Below, piece by piece: positions 38,301-50,915 of a DNA stretch of 64,000 bases (within the stretch, counting starts at the first letter, position 1; each line of letters opens with the position of its first letter). The stretch comes from Smittia aterrima (Eukaryota; Arthropoda; Insecta; Diptera; Chironomidae). Location of the stretch: positions 10,922,243 through 10,986,242 of the forward strand of contig CP093829.1 in assembly GCA_033063855.1 (NCBI GenBank), written 5' to 3'. The translations under genes and the position numbers were made by a program. Under the pieces are notes generated by a model. That model saw nothing but the letters and a program-made list of their open reading frames with translations. It was not told the DNA's origin and ran no database searches.

Positions 38301-41217
38301 TATGAATTGGATGAAGATGAAGACGATGATCCTGATGAGGATGAAGATGATGAATTTGATGACGTATTATTGTGATAGTTAGAACCACCGGTTTGGCCAG
38401 AAACTCCACCACTTATTTGGAAACTACCTTGATTACTTCCCGATGAAATTTGTCCCCCCAACCCGAAGCCTGCTCCACTCGATCCTTGTTGATGTTGCGA
38501 ATTTATTGAGCCACCGGCACTAATCGACGCACTCGATGAACCCGTCGCAACTTGAGCTGAAATACCTGCACTAATTGGCTTTAATGGAAGCAATCCAATT
38601 CCGGGTTTTGGCAAGCTTCCAAAGTTAGTCACACCCTTCGAAGGGTTTGAATTGAAATTATTCGCATTCGCTTCAATATCTAACACTCGACATCCTCTGG
38701 GCAAAAACAAATCTTTCCATTCAGTGAATCTTCCCTTCGACGCAACAGATGCTTGTCCATCATCGACTGTGTTCAATCTTTTCAGAAAAATAATTCAATT
38801 ATATCGTTATTCAATCTGATAAGTTAACTATTTCTTACTGTGGATCCGATTGTAATGGATAGATTTTGACTGGTTTGTTTGATTGAATCAGGCGATAGCC
38901 ATTCCTATCCGCAACATAATGAGTAACGAGAAGTTTCTCATCAGGATTGACATAGCCGTAACAACCGTACGTAACTCCATCTCCGCCTCTTATTTCATGA
39001 TGAAACTGTCGGTTCGGACCAACTTCATAGCCATAGTTGTAGCCGCCTGAAGGAGTGAATATTTAATAGAGAAAACTCGGAAAGAACTCGAAAATTGTGA
39101 AACAAGTATTTTCCATTAATGAGATAAGATAATTAAAATTAAATGAAGAAGAAATGCTTTTAAAATGTGTGACGACGATAAGTCTTCCGATGTTCTAGCA
39201 GAATATTCGCTAATTAATGGAACGAAAAAGGCAATCGAAGAATGATTTTATGCAAAACAAATCGCAATTATTTGCGTGGTTCTCTGTTTGCTTTCAACAT
39301 TGTTAGCCGTAGAGCGAAGGAAGAGCAATTATTTTTCTGCTAACATTTTCCATCGACTTAAAAACTGGATTATTTTAGATTAATGCTTTGAGTACACTTA
39401 CTTGTGTTCAAGTTCACCTCATGGTACTGCGTTTTATCGTCGTCGTCAATCGCAACGATTGTCTTCTCATCCGATGCAATCGTAATTGACAAACAAAAAT
39501 GTATCTGAAATGGCAAAATTTAGCTTCGAATGGTTGAAATATTTAAATTTATTTCGCTATGAATTCATTAAATGTAAAGCTTCTGGTATCAAGAAGCGAA
39601 GAGAGAGCTAGGAAGAGAATTTAATAAATTTTAATCTAAAAACTTTTGCTATTATCCAGTTAAACACATTCGTTACATGACAGCACGTTGCGATCACTTA
39701 ACACATGTTTTTCAGTTACTTTCAGCAAGATTGTTTCAGAAATATTTTATTAAGTATATTATGCGAGAATGTGAAAATGTCTTGGGCTCGGCGATGCTCT
39801 TCGCATTCATGACAGCGTCGTCAGTCTCAAGAGAGAAAGTGACAACTATGGCGCACCATAGTCGACCTTAGTCGCGTGGATTATTAAGTTCAAGTACGAC
39901 GAAGCTAAGAATCATTTTCTCATTGTCGAGTGCTTAGGATAAAATTAATTGCTTTTAATGCAATTTGTTTAATGCAAGAGATTCCATCAACGACGATGAA
40001 GCTGTTGTTGTCGCTTTTGCTGGCATTTACTTAAAAGGTTTCCTACTATTGTTGGATAAAATACTTTGCCAGCGACGCCCACTCACTTTCGCTTTCTTGT
40101 ACAGATGGTTCTTGAAACAGATGATAATACTTCCGTTGCTCAAAATCGTCAATCAAACAGATTAAAGTAAGTTACACAATTGAGTTAACACTTTGTATAA
40201 TTGCTTACGATGATGAAGAAAAAACATCGTTTCTCTCAATTTTAAGGTCGCATGATTCACAATAATCGATGTTGTGTACCTACGAGCGGGCGTAAATGAA
40301 TTTATGTCTCTTTCTCTCACAAGCTTTTCCTAAATCCGGGTAGCTTTGCTGACGATAGGCGAAATGCTACTGCTCCTCACGCCCTCGAGAAAGCTCACAG
40401 ATGCTTTAGCGTTGATTGAAAGTAACTCGCATCGTAAAACCAACAATTACATAATGACACGATTGAAAGTTTATTGTCGTTCGCGCTCCCATTGAATCCA
40501 AATGTTTACACTCGCATCGTTAATCGCGGCAGATGTCTTTGAGATGAACATCTCAAATGATTGGATTTGATCTTTATGTCCACTTTTATGGGCTTTCCAA
40601 CAGACCGCAAATCGAGTGAGTTAATAAATTTTAAAAGTTCACTTTTTAAAAGCCTTGAGGATATTAACACCTGACGCAAAGTGTGTGGGGCATGTTGAGT
40701 GATTTTTCAGCAAATTTTTTCTGATATGAATTCGGGTCAAAAGATTCGGCAAATAAATGAAGCTTATGATGATGCGAAAGTAATGGGCGGGTTGTTGGCA
40801 TTCGACAGCTTCATGATACTCTTCCTAACAATTGAGTCAATTACGCTGTGAATTTGTCGAAAGGTTAATTTATTGATGGATACAAATGATTTTTATGCCA
40901 CGAGTAATCGGCATTTTTGTAAATGAATCTTTGATGTCACTCAAATGTTGCGTGAAAAGGTTAGCAGGAGCAGCATAGCTTGATAAGTTCACTCACTTCA
41001 GAATCTTTTATGTTCTGACTTGTTCCGCGAAAAAAAAAACTTTACACGCTTCGTAGTTTGTTTGATTTGTAAATCACGTAGACGTGTCAAGGAAATAATA
41101 TTTAGTAGAGATGATTCCGCATAATCGCAGTAAGCGACGAGCCCACGAAAAATGCGATCTCGTACATAACTGACTCAGACAACTCACCAAAAGATACACT
41201 CGAAAAATATTGCTCAT
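35383..41217 (-). CDS. Secreted RR-type cuticular protein with long Gly/Asn/Gln repeats
   Basis: Nine exons (41217-41188, 39504-39402, 39046-38839, 38777-36838, 36724-36680, 36630-36577, 36525-36409, 36348-36316, 36257-35383) give 1134 aa. The signal peptide (about 1-20) is split over exons 1 and 2 by a 1.7-kb intron, a common layout for insect cuticle genes. Exon 3 carries an RR-like chitin-binding domain (about 46-108: YNYGYEVGP, GVTYGCYGYVNP, VTHYVADRNGY). Exon 4 is low-complexity: Ser runs, then four near-identical Gly/Asn/Gln/His-rich units (about 350-670). Exons 5-8 are Gly/Asn-rich cassettes, all phase 1 at both ends. Exon 9 holds a Thr/Pro stretch, then a Gln-rich segment with FFIIPYPFQF and PTCPCY, and a basic tail. 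The expected role is a chitin-binding matrix or elastic cuticle component. The chitin-binding call is solid; the orthologue is not recognised. Confidence 0.85.
36316..36724 (-). repeat. Cassette of duplicated mini-exons (Gly/Asn-rich)
   Basis: Four exons of 45, 54, 117 and 33 nt, all starting with GGC or GGT after a phase-1 junction and all divisible by three, so any can be skipped or copied without a frameshift. The 45- and 54-nt exons are close relatives (QGNGNG-F/Y-GP). Intron text around the 54- and 117-nt exons is also similar (poly-T then AAAG acceptor; ATTTTATTTA-like interior). The 117-nt exon carries an internal GGNGPx run. Confidence 0.8.
37130..38060 (-). repeat. Tandem coding repeat, period 267-285 bp
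   Basis: The block encoding GNIHHGSGASVSGPLGQVSA then GHQAGISWGNQGS recurs four times. The word starting the unit on the + strand (GTGTTGACC or GTGTTGGCC) begins at 37229, 37514, 37781 and 38048. The spacings of 285, 267 and 267 bp are all multiples of three (95, 89 and 89 codons). The core is almost identical between units; the Asn/Gln/Gly arms vary in length. A more divergent fifth unit lies upstream in the protein, near 38061-38160. Confidence 0.93.
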
Positions 41218-41517
41218 GATTTCGGTTTCGTTTAACTTTAGTTTATGTAATGTTTGTTTAAATCTCTTCGCAGTGTCACAAATCGAATTTAACTCATTCG
41301 TCTTCCTGTCGTCGTTGCACAGCAAAAAAAAAGTTTTGAGCTTCACTTAAACTTTTATTCACAAACTTTCGAACCCTAATCGATTCTTAAATTTCTTCTT
41401 TCCTCCTTTCTTTGTTGGTTCGCTTCAAATATTTAAGTAGAAAGGTTTTTCCTTGTTGCCTTGCTCACTGAATCGTTCCCGAAATCGATCTCAACTCCGC
41501 GACTGTTCTGATGCAAC

Positions 41518-41554
41518 TAACTGAGAATCTGCATCTCAGTCAGAACTTAAATGA
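41518..41554 (-). promoter_or_regulatory. Candidate core promoter of the cuticular protein gene
   Basis: On the minus strand a TCAGTT initiator word has its A at 41522. A TATA-like ATTTAAG starts about 30 bases upstream (41547-41553), the spacing expected for arthropod TATA/Inr promoters. It would give a 5' UTR of about 300 nt before the ATG. The TATA element is degenerate, so this is tentative. Confidence 0.35.
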
Positions 41555-41559
41555 AAAAT

Positions 41560-44500
41560 TTTTCGCACAAGGAAAGAAAACGAGAAGAGAAAAAGAATTT
41601 AATCCAATGAACTTAAACTAAATGTGGTTGCAAAGCAACATCCAACTAACAAGAAGAATCGACTAACAATGATGCTGAGATGTTGCTTGATTTACCTTTC
41701 CAACGCGAAAATGACAATGAAGAACCGAAAACTCCAGCCGATGATTGGAGGCTTACTCATCTCTAATGTATTTATGTGTTGCCGAGATCACTTACACACG
41801 TTCGAGAAAATAAATATTTTTCACTTCTCTCCAGCGACTTCATGTTGCTGCTTGTGTAATAAAGTAACGATACAAGCTTCTGCACATTTCGCACGAGACA
41901 TTTCTGTTGGTTTTCAATGTCAGGCGGCAATGAATTACGCCGACGAGCATTTGAGATACTTTAGCTTTAGATGCCATTCAATCTTTTTATTTCAGTGATT
42001 CACTGTTGAGCGAACGGGATTTTCTCGACATCATTCATTTCAGCCTTGAGACAGTGAAGACTAGAAAGTTGAGAACTAGCCTTATCTATCAAGAATTTAC
42101 GGTGAAATGTCCGTTTGTCCAGATTACAAACGAAGAGCGCAAATATTGTAACTTAATCTGTCATAGAAAGCAATGAAAGGCCAGAAACCGCAACTTCTTA
42201 ATGGTTTTCATAATTATGTTATTTTTCACGCTGTAATATCTTTTGCTCGCGGCTCTTCATATTAATTTCTATTCACTAAGGATTGTAAAAGAGTCGACAA
42301 TGTTTTTTTTACTTCATCAAACATCAAGCGGCTTAAGGTCACTGCAGATCAGACGCGATTGAATCTTTCTACTGTGGAATATTCTAATTCGCACATCTGA
42401 CAAAACACGTAACGACATGACAGCTCATAAAGCTTGAACTAATTAGACGCAACAGCGGGGAAGCTTCTTCGTTACGGTCAACGCACTTGTGAAGTTAACA
42501 AAAAGTTTCAGATGAAATTTCTTGGAAGAAAGCGGAAGAAAAGCAATTGGCAAATTTCTTTCTCCGTTAATTTAATTCCTGGTCCAGGGAGAATACAAAA
42601 CAAATTCCTGCCAATTTATTCTGCTTATCTCTCTCGTGCCGTGTCAGAAATTATTATCTCAAGTTGCTTTCGGGAGAAATTTATCATGTGACAGTGAAAA
42701 TGAAATATGATCGAATGCATGAGCTGCAATAATAAGTCAGCGCTTTTAGTTCTGCTCATTATTTGACCGACAGGCAATTTTCGGGAGCGATTAAATTCGT
42801 TAAAAGCAAACGGTTCTAGGCTTGGCACGATATTGATTTAAAATTGACTGCGTAACGCGAAGGAAGACGAAAGCAGTTTTACGGTTCGTTAGTTTGGGCA
42901 GCTCAAAGGAGTTTCCCAAACTCGAGATCAAACAAAATTCCTACGCACGTGGTTAGATGAGATTTACGTTCAAGATATTTCTCAAGCAAACCTCGAAATT
43001 GTTTGTTTAATATTAATTTGTCTGAGACGTCTGTAAATAGCAAAGCTTCATCATCTCAGCAGTAAAGTTAATGCAACTTGTTTTGTTTGTTGAAGCGAGG
43101 GCGAGTGAGAGCAATTTAATTAGAATTTTGTGAGTAATTGCGGTGTCGACTTCGACATAAACTTCTTTTCGAGATTTTTCGCTGCTGATTCCCCGCTACA
43201 GTGTAATCCTTGCGGGTTTATTAACGTTAAATCCTGGAAATTAGAAGAACATGGGAATTCTTTTCTTTTTAATCATTCTCGATGGGAAAAGTTTTAATTG
43301 GAACAATTTATCAGATAATCTGATGTGCATAAATCTTATTTAATTGCATTGCCATCTCAAGTTGAATTACAACTATTTAAACCTAATGGAGCGACTCGTA
43401 GCTTGAAGTTTTCCTAAAATATTTCTTCTTCACCAACATTTCGAAGCCTTTACTTTACCATCTCTCAACTTATGGCGCGAGTCGGAATCCCCTTGATTTA
43501 TTCTGCAATCAATGCATTTCAATTAGCATTGTCAACAGCGTAATGAGAATAGCTCCGAACGTGAATGGCACTTGAATGCGAGGCAGACAAAAACACTTGG
43601 GAACGAAGAACGAACAAGCGAACGAATTCAGTGATAACAATCTAGAGTAGAAAGATTTTTGTACAAACACGCGTTTAACAAGCACAAGAGGCTCATTGAA
43701 TTACAAAGAAATTATTCAGCTTGCAATTTTGATCCGTTACTCTTCGATAATGTTATGTCATTTGCTGGTCCGGAAGAGATTCCTCTCAAAATTCTTTTCG
43801 TAACGTAATTGCAATGTTCTCGACCTTTTTCGGTTATAATTTTATTGCATTTGAATTGTAACAAGAAATCGCCTTTGGCATGCGATCGAAGAAAGTGAGG
43901 GAAATGGAAGAATTGCGCATATTTGAACAAGCGACGTAGGATCACGCTCGCTTGTTGTGGCATTAAATATAATAAGGAACATATTAAGCTGATGCTTTAT
44001 CATTACCGCAGAACATTGACGTAGAGCTCAAATATCAGAATATTTTGATTTTATTCAAATCATGCGATTCGGAAATTTTCAAAACTCAATTCCATTTCAT
44101 AAGTTGTGCGGTGAAACAAGAGCAAACTTTATAACTCGCACTAACTCTATTGGGCTGTAGAATTTTTTTCTTCTCTTACTCGTCGGAAGCTCTTCATGAG
44201 TTGGAACGAAATGGGATAACTTTTGACTTCTTTATGTCTGCAAATGCATGAAACGTGAGGGGTTGGCAGTTGGTGAAAGCTAACAAACCTGGTTTTCCAT
44301 TTTCAGTATTGAATTTATATGATTCAGGAATAATCCACCGTGAACTGATTCTTTGAGTCCGTAGTCAAAATGAGGGAAACATTTTTCAGAGCTTATTCAG
44401 GGGACTCATTCATTCATTCATTCTTTCTTTCGTTCACTCTCGCTAGCCGCAGTCGACCTGCTCCCATAACAAAACTTTATTCTCTTTTCTTGATTTCTTA

Positions 44501-47500
44501 TGAACGACTTCATCAGATTCTTTGTAGTTCCATTGAATTTGAAGGAGAGTTGCAGATTAAAAGTTTAACAAGATTTTTAGGGCTTTTTCTCCGGACGAAG
44601 AAATTCATGGAAATCTGCCAAATACTTCATTCTTTAACAACGAAAAGACCTTCAAAATAAACAATCCGTGAAATGTTGATATTCTTGTTTATTATTCTAA
44701 ATGAATATTTTTGTGATGACTTTATTTCCTCATGCACTCTTATGAACGCAACTCACTCCAGATCATAAGAAATTATTTATGGTAATACAACCCGAATATG
44801 ACAGCTCTGCATTACGAATTTCCACGGTAGCAGAATGCACAGCTAGGTTGGCTTTATTATTTAATATTCGCCCGACTTTAATGTTTATGTGGTTTCGCGA
44901 GAGAGAAGAAAAAGAGAGAGAGATAGACACGAGGGAAAAATAATAAAATGAGCCGAGCAATGATGCTGAGAATCAAGAAGACCGCACGAATTCTTTAATT
45001 GAATTTTTCACAGTCATTGGCTTAACATTGTTTGAGTTGCAAAGCAAAGATTCCCAAAACATGACGCTCAAGCGTCTTAAAGTTTCAAAGATTTCTTCGC
45101 AAAACTCCGTTTGACTCCAATGAGGTAAACTTCTTCTTAAAGGGACAAATTTCTGCTTGCGTAGCTTGTTTGAAATGCTAATCGTTTGAGAAAGGACGCC
45201 CTTAGGTGCTTCGTCCGTGTTATTAATTTGAATCACCTAATTGGATTTCGACAACGAGCCTGCTAAAATGTGTCGTTGTGTTCTTCGGTAATCTTGCATC
45301 AGCTCTGACAGCCCTGATAACGGTACCGTGTACAATGCAGCCATTTGTTTAATTATTTAATGATTTAATGTGAATTTTCATGAAACTCATGGACAGTCGA
45401 TGAAGTCGTTTAGTGATAAATTGATCATTAAACTCAACAAGATAAGACTTTTCTCTCTAAAGTGACAATATAAATCTTAAGTTTCTTTCATCCGCTCTCT
45501 CTCTTTCTCACTCTTTGTCTGTCTCACTCGAAACCTTGTTTTCGCACATTAAAACAGGAAACTTTTTGTAGCTAGCTGTTCGGCAACTGTTATTTTGCTT
45601 TTATCTCCTTTCTTCATTAATTTATTGCGAAAGTTTTGCTGATAACAGCAACGTTTAAGTTCTTTGTTGAAATAAATTACAGTCGATCGATTTATGAATT
45701 ATTCGATTTGCTTTGCGACATTTCCTCTGCGTCGGCGAACTTTCCAGATAATTCATTTGACTTCTTGATTTTTGAAAGTTCAACCCGAGTAAGTTTATTC
45801 AATGGCAGACGTTCAAGACTCTTATAGCCAGAACTAATATTTGTTGTCGTTCTACCTCAGAACGAATCAGTTCAAAGTTGGTTACCATCGGTCTGTTTAC
45901 TCTGAAGCTTTAGAAGAAGAAATAAATCATGAGTCTTCTCTCAAAAGCATTTAAACAGAAACGTCATTGATATCGTTTCAAGTTGTCACCAAAATGTTCA
46001 ACCTTGTCGGTAAATAATTTGTTAACTTTTGTATCGAAACTGTAGAACCGTTTTTCCTCAAATCATCAGCAGACATTCTCTTAAATTAAATAAAACCTGT
46101 CAAGGGAAATTCTCAGGTGTTCATTTAAGGTTGAATCAACGTTCTTTCGCTTGATTTTGAACGTCGCTTTGCACACGACGAAACGACGAAGATCTGGAAC
46201 TTTTAATGAACACCATAGCGGAAACTTTCTTTCTTATGCTCGCTTCATTTCACTTATTTTCCTGAAGGGGATGAAAAAGTTTTCCATTTCGCTTGATTGT
46301 ACTTTGGTAAGACACGAAATCTCGTTCTTGCGACACGGAGAGGGAGAGAGAGAGATTGATTGAAAACGCTTTTATCGTCGAAACATTGAATCACGCAAAC
46401 TTAACGTGCAACACTACGTGAATCTCTTTAATTGGCAGTTCATGAACAACTTGTCACCCGAAAGAAAACCAAAATAAGAAAACGCAAAAAAGAAAACTGT
46501 CGAAATCATTCAAGAGATAAGGTTTGATTTTATCATCTGTCACGTATTATTAGGGTTGACTGTTTACACAAAAAGTAAAACACAAAAGTCAGATATTAAA
46601 TCATTTTCAGATGAATGGAACGTGACGGAAATTTTCTTATTCAGTCGAGTCAATGTTTGAATAGATTGAAGTTAATACGACGATGAGGGAAAAAGTTTAT
46701 CTAAAGATTTCGCATCGTTAATTATAGATGTGACTTGAAAGTAATCGTCTCTTTAGCACTGCACAGTCTTTAGATAATGAGCTGACGTAAAAGTTTTTAT
46801 TGATCGATGATTCATTTGGAGAAAATGAAATCTTGAAATGTTTCTCCTCCTGTCACAGAATCCTGATTCAATTATTTCATTATTCGAGTTCATTGAAGTG
46901 TGAATGGATCGATCCTATCAATCAAGTTTGTGTATTTGTCATCCAACGAAATTCTTTTTTTTTTCATGACATTACAGAACGTCTCACGCGCATCATCGTG
47001 ATGCTTCGCCTTTTCCTTCCACAGAAACTTGATGTGCCAAAATTAGATTTACTCTGAAAGGTGCAGGGAAGGCGAATGAGGGAATTTCTGATAAGGAAGC
47101 CTTTTGTTCCAGTTCAGCAGCTATTGCCACTCCGATAAGACGAGGCAAAATTCGACTGAGTCAAATTTCCGGCTTTAAAAGACGTTTCAAGCAAAACAGA
47201 TGTTAAACAACAATATTTTACAATTTTGTTTACAATTTCGTGGCGTTCTGTAAACAATCGACCCCAAGCTGTTTGCAAACAAAATTCGAAATGATTTTCC
47301 TTCAGCAATATCGTCTCATTGTTTCGAGTGTTTTCGATTACTTTTCGAGCATCTTACGACGAGATATCCTCGTGTTCATAAAATCTCATAATTAAGAAAT
47401 TTATGAAAAGTCATTCTCTCAGTCTGATAGGGAATAATAAATTCTTAATGTTGATACTTCGTTCACTCATATTTTTCATAGTTTCGTCGACATCTGGGAA

Positions 47501-49833
47501 ATCAATTACTTTTCTTGAAGAGTAATAAAGCATTGCCATAAAAAAGATATGGAGCGTAATTAATGCCCTATTAGTCGTCTCTGCTTCGGGAAATGTGTTG
47601 CTAAGACGGTACTCAGCCGCTTTTCGAGAAGGGTTTTCAAGATTGTTTGCTGAGCTTTTAATAAGGCTTCTAATTGACGTGTTTTCTCGATGTGGAAGAG
47701 CAAAGACGAGGGCAAATCAAACTTCAATCCAAGAATTGTATTGACTTTTGAGTAGAACATGGAAGGAAGCCGAAAAGGGAATCAAAGAGATTTGCTGTTT
47801 CACGGTTGCTTCCCTCTCGACTTAATTATTTTCTCTGATATCTTACTTTCACCATGGCACAAAAAGAGTCAAGGAAAGTTCTTTTCTTTCTGTTTTTGCC
47901 GAGTCTTCAAGAAGATTAATAATCATAAAAAACATGACTTAACAAACAAGAGTGCGGGTTTGAAGGAGATAAATCGTAGAAGAAGCATCATCTCATCCAC
48001 CGAGAGTATGATATACTCAGCCATAAATAGAACGTTATAATCACGTTGTCAACTTCTTTTCTTACATTTGTAAAACCCGCCGACACAAGAAAACATTGCG
48101 GTTGCTTATCAAGTCGCGTACTTCTCATGTTGGCGTCGATGTTTTCTTCCTTATCAAGAGACAAGAATCGTTAAATTCACAAAAGGTAAACCATTGCAAA
48201 AAAAGAGTCTTTTTACTACGAGTGGATTATACAAAGAGCTTTACAATTGTTCACCTATCACGTAGCAACCTAGAGTGGAGGAGTTGAGAACTTCTCCATC
48301 GTAATGTGAGCTCTATCCCTTTCCCATAAACTCATTCAAACTCATCTAGTGGAAACCTTTCAAACTCTTCTCTCTGAAGAACTCGTCACGATTGTTCTCG
48401 TATTTATTCAAACTGCGATGAGAAAAAAGTTCTTAAATGCTTGCATGCATAATGTTTATGAGCACCGCAGCTTTACGGTTTGGAGAGCAATATTTTTTCC
48501 CCGTCTGATGTGAATATGTTGATGCTTAAATGTTCACTCTCTTCCGCTGTTGACACTGAAGGAAAGTCATTAAAAGTATGAATAGTTCATAATGTCAACG
48601 GGGTTTCAATGACTTACCTGTCGCTCTAGACTTGACTTGTCTGAACTCCTCACTTGTCTGAAATATTAAATTTTTTTGGACGCCTCTTGAAAAGTAAATT
48701 GATTCACCTAGATTTTGTTTTTTGTTATTGGATGTGTGAGCAAAAAAAAATGAAAATGAAAATTCAGAATTTGCTGGGGAGCGAAGTACGTTGATGTTTT
48801 GATATAGGTATGATCTGATGATATAACGAGGGTTATGAATAAATAAAGTATTCTCGTTTTGTGTGGCAGCATGGTGAACATTTTATCCGAAAGATTTAAA
48901 TTGAAAAAAAGGGAAAGAGTGAAATTGGGTCATATAGTCCGTAAATCAAATCAAATTCATTACGAGTGAGATGATGAAGCAGCGAAATAATATTTCGATA
49001 GCGCGTGGACCCGAATTTAGATTTATTGCCTTTCGCTGTTTGCAGGAGATTGATGAGCTTCAATGACAAAACAAGAAATCGGCTTAGAATAAAAGTCATT
49101 TGGATTAAAAATGACTCGTCAAAGGTGTTGCGAGAAAGTTTGTTTTTCAATTAATTCAGAAGGAAACTTTCGTACCGCTTTCATGTTTCTGTTTGCTCAA
49201 CAACTTAGAATCCTAATTTTATAATTTCGGAAACTTCATTCAGAGTGGAAGTTTTTTCTGGGTAAATAAAATTCTGATGAAAAACTTTTCCTTCCTCTTT
49301 GAGCTTTTAATAAATAAAAAACTTTTCATCACAATTTTCCATCTTTCTTCGTGCTCTGCATTGAGTCTGATGTGCATGCACATCTCGTTTGTTTCATGAA
49401 GACAAAGTTTTATTGAAGCTCTTTTTGTTCCTAGAACTTTTTCCAATATCAAATTATTCTTCGTTAAATGTTCCACGAAGTTTGTCGTTTGATGGAAAGA
49501 AGGAAAAGCGAATATTTCGAGTTGAAATTAATAAAAGGCGATCAAAGAGAATCATTCGCTTTCATTCTAGTCACATCAGCGATAACTGCAACTATGGAAA
49601 GCACTCGAGAAAATAAAATTTCTATGGCTACAAAATTGAATGAAACATTGAATGCATATGCGTTCCTCCTCCTCCTTTCTCTCTCTTTTTTTCTTCCTCT
49701 CGCTCTAGTGATTGGCTTTTTAATTGCAGTCGATTGAGTGATTTTCAATTTGAAACACGGCGCAGAGGATTTTGCATAAAAGTTTTTTGATTTATAATCG
49801 GATCATTGATTTCGCAATAGCTTATTTAAAACA
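41560..49833. other. Long spacer between divergent cuticular and lipocalin-like genes
   Basis: More than 8 kb with no coding exon, RNA gene or transposon I can support. It has simple repeats, including a CATT tract at 44406-44423, GA-rich tracts near 44900 and 46340, and CT-rich tracts near 45490. GA tracts may be GAGA-factor-type sites, but that is guesswork. Confidence 0.5.
44406..44423. repeat. CATT microsatellite
   Basis: About four perfect copies of CATT followed by CTTT variants, in a noncoding spacer. Confidence 0.8.
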
Positions 49834-50836
49834 ATGTTTGTTCTGTTTAGTCTCCTACTTGTGCAAACATTGTCCGTGCATAGCGCAGAGCAATGTCAGA
49901 ATTATCCGACAACCATCAGACCGAATCAGTTCGAAGAAGGCGACTGGATCGATCAATTGCGTATTTTCTCTGGCAACAACGATTACGTCAGTCAATTCGC
50001 TCCAAATGAAACTGTTTCGATGTTTAGAGCATTGTACGAAACAATTTGCGGCTTTTGGGAATTGAAAACTCAAAGCAAAGCAGGAGCAATTGAACTAAGC
50101 AAACGTTACTATGCGCCCCGTTTTCACGAACATTTCTATCCATTGCAAGTGACAATCAAACGAGATTCTAACGAGCTAAAATGTAATTTCTTTCTTGAAC
50201 AACTTCTTTGTGAATATTATGACAACTTGACGACAGTTGTTGAAGGAGTAAACATTCTGCTGACAGACTACTCGAGCTTCTTAGTCATCCATCAGTGCAT
50301 CGACAAGAATCGCAATTATTTGATGCTTTTAACAAAGAAGAAAGAATTGCTTGTTAGGGAGAAAAATAAGTTCGAAAAAGACTTGATTGGCATCATGCGG
50401 GAATTCAAAATCGTGATTGAAAATCAAACATTCTGGTGGCCGACGACTGATGAGTGCGATAAGTATGGAGAACTTTAATTGCATCGCAGCTTGACTTTTG
50501 AAATTTCATTTCGACGCAGACACGTTGGCAGCATTTTTCCGACATTTTATCGGAAAATTTACATCGATCGACAGCAGAGCAACTGTAGCAAGCAGTTGAC
50601 CGTCAAGCTAGCGGATTTGAAGGACTTGTGGAAGATAAAAATAGATTTAGAGGACGCTGCGTGGGAGGATCTGAAAGCTATATTGAAATGCGTCGCAGTC
50701 ATGATTGTTGGAACGGTAGTTATCGTGAGTGTGTCAGGAGAAATCCCTTGCAATCCTATAAATTCGAATTCGTTCTCGGGTTTTTTATTTTCAGGTTGGT
50801 GGCTTTGCTATTTTTCTCGACAATTTTGAACCTTAA
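49834..50836 (+). CDS. Secreted, C-terminally anchored lipocalin-like protein
   Basis: Three exons (49834-50462, 50520-50724, 50795-50836) with GTATGG..CAG and GTGAGT..CAG introns give 291 aa. Residues 1-18 are a signal peptide. The mature part has eight or more Cys and N-glycosylation sequons (NET, NLT, NQT). ICGFWEL recalls the lipocalin GxW turn. LLTDYSSFLVIHQC, then NYLMLLTKKKELL, then TTDEC about 45 residues on, follow the TDY motif, late strand and closing Cys of lipocalins. A roughly 55-residue stalk leads to a hydrophobic segment (about 266-285) with only DNFEP after it. This could be a membrane anchor or a GPI-attachment signal; the insect lipocalin Lazarillo is GPI-linked. Read without splicing, the first exon would stop at 50478 and lose the anchor. 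Family assignment is by motif only, and I know no orthologue. Confidence 0.65.
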
Positions 50837-50904
50837 ACCGGAGCTTTTGTGTCATTAAAATAATTTTTGGAGTATTTGTGGTAACATTGTGTCTGTTTTG
50901 TGAG

Positions 50905-50910
50905 TTTATT
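50905..50910 (-). terminator. Poly(A) signal of ninaA
   Basis: AATAAA on the minus strand, 5 nt beyond the ninaA stop codon. It lies inside the 3' UTR of the convergent lipocalin-like gene. Confidence 0.55.
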
Positions 50911-50915
50911 CGAGT

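Noticed and set aside
41624..41998. 124-codon + strand open frame upstream of the cuticle gene
   Set aside because: Cys/His/Met-rich chance frame with no recognisable domain, antisense to the cuticle gene's promoter flank.
50479..50829. Separate 116-codon open frame downstream of the lipocalin-like first exon
   Set aside because: Its first part is intron sequence; the remainder is exon 2 of the upstream gene, joined in phase by GTATGG..GCAG.
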